DNA of 64,000 bases from Ignavibacteriales bacterium (GTDB lineage: Bacteria > Bacteroidota > Ignavibacteria > Ignavibacteriales > SURF-24): assembly GCA_003599415.1 (NCBI GenBank), contig QZKB01000146.1:16790-80789 (forward strand). Direction: 5' to 3'. Under the pieces are notes generated by a model. The model was not told the origin of the DNA. It saw only the letters and a list, made by a program, of their open reading frames with translations, and searched no databases. This document shows, in pieces, positions 26,885 through 36,696 of this stretch. How positions within the stretch are numbered: the first letter of the stretch is position 1; every line of letters begins with the position of its first letter. A program made the translations under genes and the position numbers.

Positions 26885-27922
26885 TCAGGGGATAAATGAT
26901 TTATTATTTTCTAATCCTTTAATTACAAGTTGTGTTTTAAGCACAATCTGTTTTGCCTCAAATTCTTTTGGATTATTAATCTGGTCCAGCATCAGTTTTA
27001 CCGCTTCGGTACCTATATCTTTGGCCGGCTGATTAATAAAATTGAATACTGACGGAATATACCTGTCAAATGAATTTTTACCGAAACAGGTTACTTCAAT
27101 ATCCTGCGGAATTTTTAATCCAAGCTCAAGAGCCGCAGCGTACATTCCAAGAGCGACTGGATATGTAACAGCAAAAACATACTCAGGAACGCTTCCCTTT
27201 TTAAATATTTTCATGAATCCATTGTAGCCGTCTTCTTCGCTAAAGCCGCCTTCGGTAACAAGGTTTGGATTTACCGGAATCCTGTACTTGTTCATTGCTT
27301 CAATAAAACCTTCATAACGCAGCCTGCCAATATTTATATGGTGGTAACCACCAAGATGGGCAATCTTCTTATAACCTTTTTTAATGGCATAATCTACTGC
27401 AGAAAATGCTCCGCCCCTGTCATCAACTGTAACAGTTGAAACACCTTTTATAGGCAAAACTCTATCAATAAATACAAGGGGAACACCTTGCTGAATCACC
27501 CTTTCATAAATTGATAAATCTTTTGTCTCCTGTGTTACGGAAACAATAAGACCATCCACACGCATTGATAGCAAAGATTGTATATGCTTCCTTTCCCTTT
27601 CGGCATGCTCCTGAGAAACAGTTAAAACGATTTCATAATTGTTTTCAAAAGCTTTGTCGTAAACCGCTTCAATTACTGTAGAAAAGAAAATATGTGCAAT
27701 CTTTGGAACAACCAAACCTATTGTGTTTGATTTGCGTGACGATAAATTTCTTGCAAGAATGTTCGGCATATAACCAAGCTTATCTGCAAGTTGTTTTACT
27801 TTTTCAGTCGTTTCAGGTGATATATCCGGATGACCTCTTAAGGCTTTGGATATAGTAACCTTCGAGACCTTTAATTGTTTTGCCAAGTCATCCAGTTTTA
27901 TTGGACGAAATTTCTTATTCAT
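26885..27922 (-). CDS. LacI-family transcriptional regulator
   Basis: The 345-residue protein has an N-terminal helix-turn-helix (about 9-30; LDDLAKQLKVSKVTISKAL), a hinge (LGYMPNILARNLSS) and a periplasmic-binding-protein-like ligand domain (GLVVPKIAHIFFSTVIEAV onward). It is the first gene of the uronate operon and probably represses it until a pathway intermediate binds; KDG or galacturonate are plausible, but this is inference. No clear LacI palindrome is visible in its own short upstream region. The palindromes in front of the DUF4861/ExuT operon (61934-61972) are candidate targets. Confidence 0.94.
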   Translation of the reverse strand: MNKKFRPIKLDDLAKQLKVSKVTISKALRGHPDISPETTEKVKQLADKLGYMPNILARNLSSRKSNTIGLVVPKIAHIFFSTVIEAVYDKAFENNYEIVLTVSQEHAERERKHIQSLLSMRVDGLIVSVTQETKDLSIYERVIQQGVPLVFIDRVLPIKGVSTVTVDDRGGAFSAVDYAIKKGYKKIAHLGGYHHINIGRLRYEGFIEAMNKYRIPVNPNLVTEGGFSEEDGYNGFMKIFKKGSVPEYVFAVTYPVALGMYAAALELGLKIPQDIEVTCFGKNSFDRYIPSVFNFINQPAKDIGTEAVKLMLDQINNPKEFEAKQIVLKTQLVIKGLENNKSFIP

Positions 27923-28049
27923 TTTTTAATTCCGTTACGACTATAAGGATGTCGCTGAGGGGTTTTACCATTCCTAATAAAAGTTATTTTTCAGAATAAA
28001 AAATACTAAAATCCTTTGAGTATTAAGAATCCTTTTAAGAAAATCTGAA

Positions 28050-28088
28050 GATAAAAGTGCGAAGCCGGAAAGATATTTCCAGCTTCGC
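28050..28088 (-). terminator. Rho-independent terminator of the duplicated beta-helix gene
   Basis: GCGAAGCCGGAAA (28059 onward) pairs with TTTCCAGCTTCGC (to 28088) around a four-base loop, with one mismatch. On the minus strand ACTTTTATC follows. It is 16 bases after the stop codon at 28105 and separates this gene from lacI. Confidence 0.82.
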
Positions 28089-28104
28089 TAACAACATGAA
28101 GTAA

Positions 28105-31100
28105 TTATTTAATTAAAACCATCTTTCTTGTAATAGAGACATTACCTGCAACCAGTTTATAGAAATAAACTCCGCTGTTAATTTTACTTGCATCAAATTT
28201 AACCGAATATTTTCCGGCAGGTTTAATTTCATTTACAAGTGTTGTAACTTCCTGACCAATAACATCAAATACTTTTATTGATATTAAACCGGTTGAAGGA
28301 AGTTCATAGTTGATAATTGTTGAAGGGTTGAACGGGTTCGGATAGTTTTGTTTCAAAGTATATCCTTCTACCTTCGAAATGTTCTCTTCATCAACTGCAG
28401 TTGGATTAATTTCCCATGCTGCTTTTTTATCCGGGAACCAGTTAAGGTCTCCTGCCGGATAACCAGCAGCGCCGGTATATAAAACTGACGATGCATCATA
28501 AGCTGCATTCAAAGTATCTCTGTAATATTCTATTCTTCTTCTGTCGTAATCGTCTCTTGTTCTTACATAATTAGTTTGATCCTTCAGTTTGTTACCACCG
28601 GCAGGATCTTCATACCACCTCATCATGTTAGTCATTAGATTTGGTATGTTCGGTAAAATCACGTCAACGTTCTTAAATGCATTTACAGAATCTGCTCCCA
28701 GCTTACTGTTTATATGCCAGCTTAATTGTGAACCAACCGGGAAGTTGAAATCTGCAAGAAATTGTTTCCCTGCATCAGACTGACTATAATAATTATTTTT
28801 TATAGTCCACTGTGTTTTATCATTGGGTGCAGTAAATATCCATGTGATTCTGTTCCTTCCGTTTGGATAGAACTCGCCTGTGTTTGCCCATTCTGCTGCT
28901 CTTGTTGCATCTGTTGAATCTTCTCCCAATGCAAAGCCATCGACAAACAGGTTGTTTTCAATTTTTATCTGGTCGCCAACATTTCCAAGTGAAAATAATC
29001 CATGGAAGCCCATTCCGTTTATAAATGTGTTATGATCAATCCTTCCATATTTTATTTCGCCTGTACCAGTTGCAGGATTTGCAAAGTTGTAATGACGGAT
29101 TGCTCTATCCTGGTAATTAACAAATGTGTTGTTTACTAAAATAAATGTGTCGCATGCAGCTTCACGTAAATCAATTCCTTTTCCTGCTCCAAGGTTTGAT
29201 GTTGAAAGGCATCCCATATTGGCAAAGATTGAATTTGTTATCTGCACCTTCACAGTATTCTGCCCTGTTCTTACATGCTGCCCGTTAATATTTGATAAGA
29301 TTACTCCATCAAGTATTATTGTAGAACCCGCGGCGGTTGTATTTATTAATCCACCCTGAACACCTTCCACCCTGCTTTCTTCAGGTTCATAATAACCTGC
29401 GACGCAGATATTTTTTATTTCAAGATTTCCGCCGTTTAATACTACAAAGTTTCCCGGCGGTCTTGTTGGGTTAGCACCTGTTCCGGATTCCCACAGATAG
29501 ATGATAGGTTTTTTACCTGTCCCATCTGCCGCACGCAGACGAAGTGTTTTACCGTTTGGAACCGTGAATATTGCATTAGCTAAATAGTAAGCATCTCTTT
29601 GTAATTCATAAACACGAGTAGGCAATAATCCGTTTGTAGCTACTGTATCAGCTACAATCTGTGCATTTACATATGTTGCATCACTTCCGTCAAATGGTAC
29701 AATATGAACAACATCTTCCAACACTGCAGGAACATGCACTGTAAAAACATTATCGCTTGCATCAGATGTCTGCTGTGTTTCAAAGTAAGCAACTACCTGA
29801 ATACGGCTTTGTACAGAACTTAACCCGGCAGGAATCGGCCATTCATATAAACCGGAGTTTGTTAAGTTGCTTGCAATTGTTGTCCAGTTTGTTCCATTGT
29901 CTTTGGAATACTGAATATCAACTGTGCTTATATTGCCGGCAGACGTCCAGGTAATACTATTTGTTGTTCCTGAAGTCCAGCTTTCACCGCCATTTGGAGT
30001 AGTGACTGTGACAGTACCAATTGGATTTTCCCATGCAGCTTTTTTATCAGGGAACCAGTTTAAATCTCCGACGGGGAATCCATTTACGCCACCGGTATAA
30101 AGAGCTGAGGAAACATCATAAGCGGCATTTAATGTATCCCTGTAGTATTCTATTCTTCTTCTGTCGTAATCATCTCTTGCTCTAACATAGTTTGTCTGAT
30201 CTTTTAACCTGTTACCTCCTGTCGGGGATTCATACCATCTCATCATGTTGGTCATAAGTCTTGGTACATTTGGCAATACTACGTCAACGTTCTTAAATGC
30301 ATTTACAGAATCAGCTCCCAGCTTACTGTTTATATGCCAGCTTAACTGTGAACCTGCAGGGTATCCGAAGTCATTTAAAAATGCTTTTCCTGAATCCGAA
30401 ATGCTGTAGTAATTATTTTTAACACTCCATTGTGTTACATCGTTTGGTGCAGTAAATATCCATGTGATTCTGTTTCTTCCATTTGGATAGAACTCACCTG
30501 TGTTTGCCCATTCTGCTGCTCTCGTTGCATCTGTTGAATCTTCACCCAATGCAAAGCCATCGACAAACAAATTATTTTCAATCAATATCTGGTCACCTAC
30601 GTTTCCAAGTGAGAATAATCCATGGAAGCCCATTCCGTTTATGAATGTATTATGATCTATCCTTCCATATTTTATTATTCCGGTTCCTGTTGCAGGATTG
30701 GAAAAATTATAGTGACGAATTGCTCTATCCTGGTAATTTACAAATGTGTTGTTTACCATAATGAATGTATCGCAAGCAGCTTCGCGTAAATCAATTCCTT
30801 TTCCTGCTCCAAGGTTTGATGTTGAAAGGCATCCCATATTGGCAAAGATTGAATTTGTTATCTGCACCTTTACAGTATTCTGCCCTGTTCTTACATGCTG
30901 CCCGTTAATATTAGTCAGAATTACTCCGTCCAATATTATTGTGGCGCCTGCTGCTGTGGTATTAATCAATCCACCCTGAGTTCCTTCTACCCTGCTTTCT
31001 TCAGGTTCATAAAAACCTGCGACGCAGATATTTTTCATCTCAAGATTTCCGCCGTTTAATACTACAAAGTTTCCCGGCGGTCTTGTTGGATTAGCACCTG

Positions 31101-31404
31101 TTCCGGATTCCCACAGGTAAACGATAGGTTTCTTACCTGTTCCGTCTGCCGCACGCAGACGAAGTGTTTTACCGTTTGGAACTGTGAAGATTGCATTAGC
31201 CAAATAATAGGCGTCTCTCTGCAATTCATAGACACGTGTCGGCAGCAATCCGTTTGTGGCTATGGTATCCGCTACTATTTGTGCGTTTACATATGTTGCA
31301 TCGCTTCCGTCAAATGGAACAATCTGCAGAACATCCTGTCCATAAGTGTTAAGAGCCATAAGAAATGCAACAAGAAAAGCAGCACTCCATTTCTTTCGTA
31401 TCAT
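28105..31404 (-). CDS. Duplicated right-handed beta-helix secreted protein with T9SS tail
   Basis: The protein has 1099 residues: a signal peptide (1-22), a beta-helix module (about 23-458), an Ig-like linker starting VTTPNGGESWTSGTT (about 465-560), a second copy of the helix module (about 563-998), and a type A T9SS tail (LKQNYPNPFNPST ... RKMVLIK). The two modules are about 90% identical at protein and DNA level. Each contains LRLRAADGTGKKP, NGQHVRTGQNTVKVQITNSIF and GRIDHNTFINGMGFHGLF. The fold is that of pectate lyases, PL6 and related enzymes; I cannot assign a family or catalytic residue. A strong AGGAGG lies five bases from the ATG. It is probably a surface polysaccharide-active protein. 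Confidence 0.85.
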   Translation of the reverse strand: MIRKKWSAAFLVAFLMALNTYGQDVLQIVPFDGSDATYVNAQIVADTIATNGLLPTRVYELQRDAYYLANAIFTVPNGKTLRLRAADGTGKKPIVYLWESGTGANPTRPPGNFVVLNGGNLEMKNICVAGFYEPEESRVEGTQGGLINTTAAGATIILDGVILTNINGQHVRTGQNTVKVQITNSIFANMGCLSTSNLGAGKGIDLREAACDTFIMVNNTFVNYQDRAIRHYNFSNPATGTGIIKYGRIDHNTFINGMGFHGLFSLGNVGDQILIENNLFVDGFALGEDSTDATRAAEWANTGEFYPNGRNRITWIFTAPNDVTQWSVKNNYYSISDSGKAFLNDFGYPAGSQLSWHINSKLGADSVNAFKNVDVVLPNVPRLMTNMMRWYESPTGGNRLKDQTNYVRARDDYDRRRIEYYRDTLNAAYDVSSALYTGGVNGFPVGDLNWFPDKKAAWENPIGTVTVTTPNGGESWTSGTTNSITWTSAGNISTVDIQYSKDNGTNWTTIASNLTNSGLYEWPIPAGLSSVQSRIQVVAYFETQQTSDASDNVFTVHVPAVLEDVVHIVPFDGSDATYVNAQIVADTVATNGLLPTRVYELQRDAYYLANAIFTVPNGKTLRLRAADGTGKKPIIYLWESGTGANPTRPPGNFVVLNGGNLEIKNICVAGYYEPEESRVEGVQGGLINTTAAGSTIILDGVILSNINGQHVRTGQNTVKVQITNSIFANMGCLSTSNLGAGKGIDLREAACDTFILVNNTFVNYQDRAIRHYNFANPATGTGEIKYGRIDHNTFINGMGFHGLFSLGNVGDQIKIENNLFVDGFALGEDSTDATRAAEWANTGEFYPNGRNRITWIFTAPNDKTQWTIKNNYYSQSDAGKQFLADFNFPVGSQLSWHINSKLGADSVNAFKNVDVILPNIPNLMTNMMRWYEDPAGGNKLKDQTNYVRTRDDYDRRRIEYYRDTLNAAYDASSVLYTGAAGYPAGDLNWFPDKKAAWEINPTAVDEENISKVEGYTLKQNYPNPFNPSTIINYELPSTGLISIKVFDVIGQEVTTLVNEIKPAGKYSVKFDASKINSGVYFYKLVAGNVSITRKMVLIK
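28411..31338. repeat. Tandem direct repeat, about 1620-bp period, two copies
   Basis: The blocks at about 28411-29718 and 30030-31338 are direct copies at an offset of 1620 bp, changing to 1617 near one end because of a one-codon indel. Long stretches are identical, for example around 29171 and 30791. The unit encodes the whole beta-helix module, and the bases between the copies encode the Ig-like linker. High DNA identity points to recent duplication or gene conversion. Confidence 0.92.
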
Positions 31405-31502
31405 TCGTACCTCCTGTTGATAATTAATAACATTAAAGTTTATTAGGTTTATTTACGATTAGAACAACCTTAAAGGAATGATTAAGTGTTAGTAAGTTTG
31501 GA

Positions 31503-34500
31503 TTACAATTCCAGTGTAACTCCGAAATCGGCAGTGAGACCGTATCTTTCACTCTGGTCAAAAAGTTTACGTTCCCATTCCCTGTTATACACGGAAGAGC
31601 CGTCTTCTATATTTGTTATGTTGCTTACATTTACAAGAACTGCAAGATAATCGGTGATTTTCTGTTTTAGTGAAACATCAAGTCTTGTAAACGGTTTTGT
31701 AACACGATCACTCAGGCTGCTTGCGGAGAAGGATATATTATGTTCGCCTTTATGGAATAAGGAAATTCTTCCGGAAAATCCTCCAATATCATAACCGAGA
31801 GAAATATTGCCGAAGAACTCAGGCATTCCTTCCAGCTTTTGTTTTTTAGTAATAAGAATATTTCTTGATTTCTTAAGCGGAAACATTCCGGATGAATCAA
31901 TATATGTTATGGTTTTGGAACCGTACAGGTAAGTCTCTGATCTTACGATAGAGGCATTATAAGAAAGCACAATATTCTTCAGGTAACCCGGCAGAAAAGT
32001 AAAATTAATCTGATGCTCAAATTCAAAACCCCAAACCTTTGTTGGCTTAGGCGAATTGTAAGGAAGAGTTAAATTATAAGGCGTTGATTTCATCTGGCTT
32101 GGCCATTTAATTCCAAAGTACTGGATAAGCGTATCCTGCATAACTCCCTGTTTATCCTTAACAGCTGCAGTGTTGAAATTATTAAGCATATGATACATAT
32201 CCTTAATTTCCTTATAGTAAGCGGAAAGAGAAATCAATCCAAAATCATTACTGTAGAATGAAGTATTAATTTCGAAATTCCATGCCTGGGCAGTTTTAAG
32301 TTTCGGGTTACCGACATATACTTCATAGTTGGAAGTTTGTTCAGCAGGACGCCCGGCAATATACCTGTCAATTCTCATATTAAAATCAGGTCTTGCCAAA
32401 GCTTTGTATGCAGCTAAACGCAGGTTCATAAATTCAAACGGTCGGATAGACATATTGAAATTCGGCAGCCAGACAGTCTGGAATGCTTCGCTCGTTGTAT
32501 CCTTTGTTGAATTTGCAGGAACAGGAAAACCTGATACTGACTTAGGCATGTACTTGGCAAGGTAATCATTATCTTCAACTTCAACTCTAAGACCTGCGAT
32601 TAATGTAAACTCCTGCCCGATGTTTAATGTATTCATTACGTAAGCAGAACCTACTCTTTCGGTAATATAATAATCATCATATTTAATTAAGGGATTACCC
32701 CAAAGTTCAACTTCGTTCTTCGTTCCGTCAATGCCGTACCTGTTAATTTCATACCACTGGCGTAACCTGTCTTCATCAATAAGAGGATTAAGCGCATAAG
32801 AATCATAAACATTCCTTGAGACAGAGCCATTATTAAAAAATTGTTCAATAGGAATGTAACCTTTGTTACTTACAAGGCTTTGATAATAACTTTCGAAATA
32901 AGAACCCGTGAAATCTTTCTTCCTGAATGTACCGTCCGGAAGCAATTCATATTCTTTCCACTTGCCGAGATAATAAGGAGTATACTCCTCACTTCTTACA
33001 TTTGTTCTAGTTTTTGCTTTGTACTTGGCGCCCAATTTAAATTCACCGGAAATAAAATCCCCGAACAAATATTGTTTTGCAATATCTAAAAATCCTGTTC
33101 TTTCTTTATCATAATTTCTCTGGCCCCTGTAATAGGCATTGTACAAACCGGTATTTGCAAAATTGTTAACTGCGTAATCTATAAATTGTTCAGGATTTTC
33201 CGAAGATTTGTTTGAAGCTTTCATTCCTGAAGGCTCCATGAATATTAATTCATAATCAAACGGATAATCTGCTTCAGATTCACTGAATGATATTCCCCAG
33301 TTAAATAATAAATCAAGAAAGTTATTGTTACCCTGTATAGAGCTGCTGTAGGTTCGTATATCCTGCTCCCTAAGACGATAACTATAACTTGGGTTTCCAC
33401 TGAAATCTCCTCCGCCGTTTGACGGATAATCTCTTGTTGACCAGATATAATCCCTTGATGTACTGCCGAAGACATTGCTTATTTTAATTGTTCCGTCATC
33501 AGGAGTATTCAAATCAAGCAATACACTTAAACCGTTGCGTTTACGGGTTTCATCGGTAAATTCAAGATTAAAATCGTTTATATAATATGTCGCGCCAAAA
33601 TTATCATTCTGATTATAATCAACATTTATTCTCTCGTTGCTTCTTATTCTGTCTTCAAGGTTGCCTGTTAACTGGACACCAAGTAAACCGTCAAAAAATC
33701 TTTCACCATACCGTAATGACAAATCATACTGTTTGGCAGACTGCATGAGATTGTTGTAATCACCTTTTATATCTAACCGGATTAATCTTTTTTCCGGAGC
33801 TTTCTTTGTTACAAGATTAACGCTGCCCGCAAGCGCATCACCGTCTTTATCAGGTGTTAATGCTTTGTACAATTCAATTCCTGCCAAAGAGCTTTGTGAT
33901 AACGTACTTAGGTCAACACCTCTGCTTGTAGCGTCAGTCGGAGGAATTTTTACTCCGTCAATTGTAATGTTTGTAAACTGATCGCCAAGTCCGCGGAGAA
34001 TTACTTTATTGGCTTCACCGCCGGATCTTATAATAGATACACCGGGTAAGCGACCAATTGACTCGGCGGCATTTGCATCAGGTAGTTCTTTTATCTTTTC
34101 TTCAGATACAACATTAATAATTGTATTTGATGTTCTCTGCTGGTTGATGGCGGCAGCCTGGCCTAACGCCTGCGCAGTTACTTCTACTGTTGCACCAACG
34201 ACAACATCAGGAACAATTTTTATATCCAAACGCAGATTTTCACCTGCTGATATTGTAATTGGAATTATTTTGGTTTTGTAGCCGATATAAGATATTTTCA
34301 ACTGGTACGAACCGGCAGGTACATTGTTGATTTTATATTCGCCTTCAATATTAGAAGCATCGCCAAGCGCTGTACCCAGAACAACAATACTTGCCCCAAA
34401 CATATTCTCGTTTGACAACGAATCGGTTAATACTCCGCGTATTGTACCCTGCCCGTATATAACAGAAGACATTACAAGGAGAATAAATATTTTTTTAATA

Positions 34501-34517
34501 GTAGAAGTTAAGTCCAT
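31503..34517 (-). CDS. TonB-dependent receptor, second type
   Basis: The protein has 1004 residues. A signal peptide (1-22, ending YGQ) is followed by a carboxypeptidase-regulatory-like domain (about 24-110), a plug with EEKIKELPDANAAESIGRLPG and RGLGDQFTNITIDGVKIPP, and a beta barrel ending in FGVTLEL. The plug style, with a proteobacterial-type IGRLPGVSI segment, differs from the two other receptors here, so it belongs to another subfamily and probably imports a different oligosaccharide. No SusD gene is adjacent. Neighbours are the duplicated beta-helix protein downstream and kdgK upstream, so pectic oligomers are the likely cargo. Confidence 0.93.
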   Translation of the reverse strand: MDLTSTIKKIFILLVMSSVIYGQGTIRGVLTDSLSNENMFGASIVVLGTALGDASNIEGEYKINNVPAGSYQLKISYIGYKTKIIPITISAGENLRLDIKIVPDVVVGATVEVTAQALGQAAAINQQRTSNTIINVVSEEKIKELPDANAAESIGRLPGVSIIRSGGEANKVILRGLGDQFTNITIDGVKIPPTDATSRGVDLSTLSQSSLAGIELYKALTPDKDGDALAGSVNLVTKKAPEKRLIRLDIKGDYNNLMQSAKQYDLSLRYGERFFDGLLGVQLTGNLEDRIRSNERINVDYNQNDNFGATYYINDFNLEFTDETRKRNGLSVLLDLNTPDDGTIKISNVFGSTSRDYIWSTRDYPSNGGGDFSGNPSYSYRLREQDIRTYSSSIQGNNNFLDLLFNWGISFSESEADYPFDYELIFMEPSGMKASNKSSENPEQFIDYAVNNFANTGLYNAYYRGQRNYDKERTGFLDIAKQYLFGDFISGEFKLGAKYKAKTRTNVRSEEYTPYYLGKWKEYELLPDGTFRKKDFTGSYFESYYQSLVSNKGYIPIEQFFNNGSVSRNVYDSYALNPLIDEDRLRQWYEINRYGIDGTKNEVELWGNPLIKYDDYYITERVGSAYVMNTLNIGQEFTLIAGLRVEVEDNDYLAKYMPKSVSGFPVPANSTKDTTSEAFQTVWLPNFNMSIRPFEFMNLRLAAYKALARPDFNMRIDRYIAGRPAEQTSNYEVYVGNPKLKTAQAWNFEINTSFYSNDFGLISLSAYYKEIKDMYHMLNNFNTAAVKDKQGVMQDTLIQYFGIKWPSQMKSTPYNLTLPYNSPKPTKVWGFEFEHQINFTFLPGYLKNIVLSYNASIVRSETYLYGSKTITYIDSSGMFPLKKSRNILITKKQKLEGMPEFFGNISLGYDIGGFSGRISLFHKGEHNISFSASSLSDRVTKPFTRLDVSLKQKITDYLAVLVNVSNITNIEDGSSVYNREWERKLFDQSERYGLTADFGVTLEL

Positions 34518-34645
34518 ATAACTACTCCTAATAGTTTAGCTTTGTAAAGAGAAAATTATTTTGTTAGAATAAGATGTGATTTATGATTTGAAATATATTT
34601 TAAAGTAAACCAATACTTGTTTACAAGAACGAGATAAATAATGAA

Positions 34646-35674
34646 TTATCGCTCGACTCTTCCCGAACCGCTGCCACCGGCAAGCTTCTCAACTTCATCG
34701 GCGTTTACAAGGTTAAAGTCGCCGGGAATTGAATGTTTTAAGCAAGATGCGGCAACCGCAAATTCAAGAGCATCTTTTGTGTTTTCTTTTTTTAATAGAC
34801 CATAAATTAATCCGCCGGCAAAAGCATCTCCGCTTCCAACCCTGTCAACAATATTTATATCGTATTGCTTTGAGCGGTACGGAGTCTTACAATCTTTATC
34901 ATCTGCGAGTAAAGCGCTCCAGCCATTTCTTGAAGCAGAAAAACTTTCTCTTAAAGTAATTGCAACGGATTTGAATTTGAATTTCTCTTTAACGGTTTCG
35001 GCCAATTCACTGTAGCCAACAAAACTAAGTTTTGCATTTTCAATATTTGTTGATGCTGCCTTCATGCCCAGACTTTTTTCAATGTCTTCTTCATTTGCGA
35101 TACAAACATCAACATATTCCATTAATGGAATCATCACGGATTGAGCTTCTGTTGTGCTCCATAATTTAGCCCGGAAGTTCAGATCTGCACTTATTGTTAC
35201 ATTTGCTTTTTTTGCTCCTCTACATGCTTTTAAAAGAGTTTCTCTTGCCGTTAATCCAAGTGCGGGAGTAATACCTGTCCAGTGAAACCATTTAGTGTTT
35301 TTAAATATTTCATCCCAGTTTAATTCATTTGAGGTCAATGTTGTAACAGCAGCATTTGCCCTGTCATAAATTACTTTGCTTGCTCTCTGGCTGGCACCTG
35401 TTTCAAGGAAATATATACCTACCCTTTCACCACCACGAACAATATAATCATCTTTAACGCCATATTTTTTTAACGAGTTAATGGCTGCCTGTCCAATTTC
35501 ATGCTTAGGCAGTTTTGAAATGAAGTAAGCGTCCAATCCATAATTTGCGAGCGATACGGCAACATTTGCTTCACCGCCGCCAAAATTTATATCAAAAGTA
35601 TTTGACTGTAGAAACCTGCTGAATTCAGGTGTGGAAAGTCTTAACATTATTTCGCCAAAGGTAACAACTTTCAT
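34646..35674 (-). CDS. kdgK: 2-keto-3-deoxygluconate kinase
   Basis: This 342-residue PfkB-family kinase has FGEIMLRLS at the N-terminus, FGGGEANVAVSLA, YFLETGASQRASKVIYDR (typical of KDG kinases), SADLNFRAKLW, NEEDIEKSLG and the catalytic motif DRVGSGDAFAGGLIYGLL. It phosphorylates KDG to KDPG for the aldolase encoded 20 bases upstream. Paired with kdgA, it is the better KDG-kinase candidate of the two PfkB genes in the window. Confidence 0.94.
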   Translation of the reverse strand: MKVVTFGEIMLRLSTPEFSRFLQSNTFDINFGGGEANVAVSLANYGLDAYFISKLPKHEIGQAAINSLKKYGVKDDYIVRGGERVGIYFLETGASQRASKVIYDRANAAVTTLTSNELNWDEIFKNTKWFHWTGITPALGLTARETLLKACRGAKKANVTISADLNFRAKLWSTTEAQSVMIPLMEYVDVCIANEEDIEKSLGMKAASTNIENAKLSFVGYSELAETVKEKFKFKSVAITLRESFSASRNGWSALLADDKDCKTPYRSKQYDINIVDRVGSGDAFAGGLIYGLLKKENTKDALEFAVAASCLKHSIPGDFNLVNADEVEKLAGGSGSGRVER

Positions 35675-35694
35675 TTAAGAATCTACTCCATTTT

Positions 35695-36348
35695 TCATTT
35701 TAAACTTTGTCTTGCAGAAAACACATTGTCCATCAGTCTTTTAGCAGTCTCTGTTATAATTTCAAATTTATTTTCAGCAATCGCTTTCTTATCCAGAAGG
35801 TTACTACCGAGAGCAACTGCAGAAGCACCTGCCTTAAACCATTCGCTGACATTATCTATACTAACTCCGCCGGTAGGCATTAATTTAATCTGCGGGAACA
35901 CAGCACGGATATCCTTGAAGAATGCAGGTCCTAATGAAGTAGCCGGAAAAACTTTTACAATATCTGCACCTGCTTTCCAGCCGCTAAAAATTTCAGTTGG
36001 TGTGTAACAACCCGGCGCAACAGGAATTCCATGTTTTTTACAAACATCAATAACGGCCGGATTAAGAATTGGACTGACAATAAATTCCGCCCCGCTTTTA
36101 ATTACTGTTTCTGCGTCCTCAACAGAAGTAACCGTGCCCGCACCAACAATTATTTCATCGCTGAATCTTGAACGGACAGAAGAAATCATTTCGGCTGCAT
36201 TGGGAACAGTTAAAGTAATTTCAATATTTTTAATCCCGCCTTCGCACAATGCTGAGACAGTATTAAGCAATTTACTGCTATCAGTCATCCGTACTACAGC
36301 GAATACTCCATTATCAATAAGCGCTTCAAGTGTTTTTGTTTTGTCCAT
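35695..36348 (-). CDS. kdgA: KDPG aldolase
   Basis: The 217-residue class I aldolase has KNIEITLTVPNA (catalytic Glu), IVGAGTVTS, FIVSPILNP, PVAPGCYTPTE, DIVKVFPAT (Schiff-base Lys) and LMPTGGVS. It cleaves KDPG to pyruvate and glyceraldehyde-3-phosphate. The ATG at 36348 is preferred over an in-frame TTG at 36369, which has no ribosome-binding site. It is followed by kdgK. Upstream lies a long palindromic element that separates it from the GH105 gene. Confidence 0.95.
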   Translation of the reverse strand: MDKTKTLEALIDNGVFAVVRMTDSSKLLNTVSALCEGGIKNIEITLTVPNAAEMISSVRSRFSDEIIVGAGTVTSVEDAETVIKSGAEFIVSPILNPAVIDVCKKHGIPVAPGCYTPTEIFSGWKAGADIVKVFPATSLGPAFFKDIRAVFPQIKLMPTGGVSIDNVSEWFKAGASAVALGSNLLDKKAIAENKFEIITETAKRLMDNVFSARQSLK

Positions 36349-36466
36349 ATTATTTTCGTCTAAATGCAAGGACTAAGAAGAGATTTATATTGGACGGATT
36401 TTTTCTATTTTTCAAAATCAATCTCTTTCTGTCTTTATGTTTGAATGAAATTATAGAATTATTAAT

Positions 36467-36643
36467 GTACTTTTCTTAGCGTAAGAAAAGTACGAAAAGA
36501 AACATGCACTCTAAAAGAAATTCTAAAATTATCCTTCGTTCCATTACAGAAAAAGAACTCCCCCGATTAAATCGGGGTCAAACAACTTTTTCTGTTAAAC
36601 ACTTCACTACGGATAATTTCTTAACGAATTTCTTTTAATGTGC
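36467..36643. repeat. Nested palindromic intergenic element
   Basis: It starts with a perfect 12-bp-arm hairpin GTACTTTTCTTA/TAAGAAAAGTAC (36467-36493). A larger imperfect palindrome (36506-36643) follows. Its paired segments run from outside in: TAAAAGAAATTC with its partner near the right end; AATTATCC with GGATAATT (36611-36618); ACAGAAAAAG (36546-36555) with CTTTTTCTGT (36586-36595); and CCCCGAT (36561-36567) with ATCGGGG (36571-36577). The layout of a small hairpin then a long nested one recalls abundant intergenic repeats of Bacteroidota genomes. It could fold as RNA or be a MITE-like element. It fills most of the 327-base gap between GH105 and kdgA. Confidence 0.8.
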
Positions 36644-36696
36644 CTGACTTTTAATATATATTTTGGAAAGACATATTCCATATTAATTTTCTGATG

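Noticed and set aside
13114..31404. The two tandem-repeat genes as assembly artefacts
   Set aside because: Both keep an open frame through two non-identical copies with scattered silent changes, which a simple assembly duplication would not produce.
34605..34627. GTAAAC-N8-GTTTAC and CTTGTTTACAAG in the gap upstream of the TonB receptor
   Set aside because: Short arms in AT-rich DNA and no second copy seen at other promoters; too weak to call an operator.
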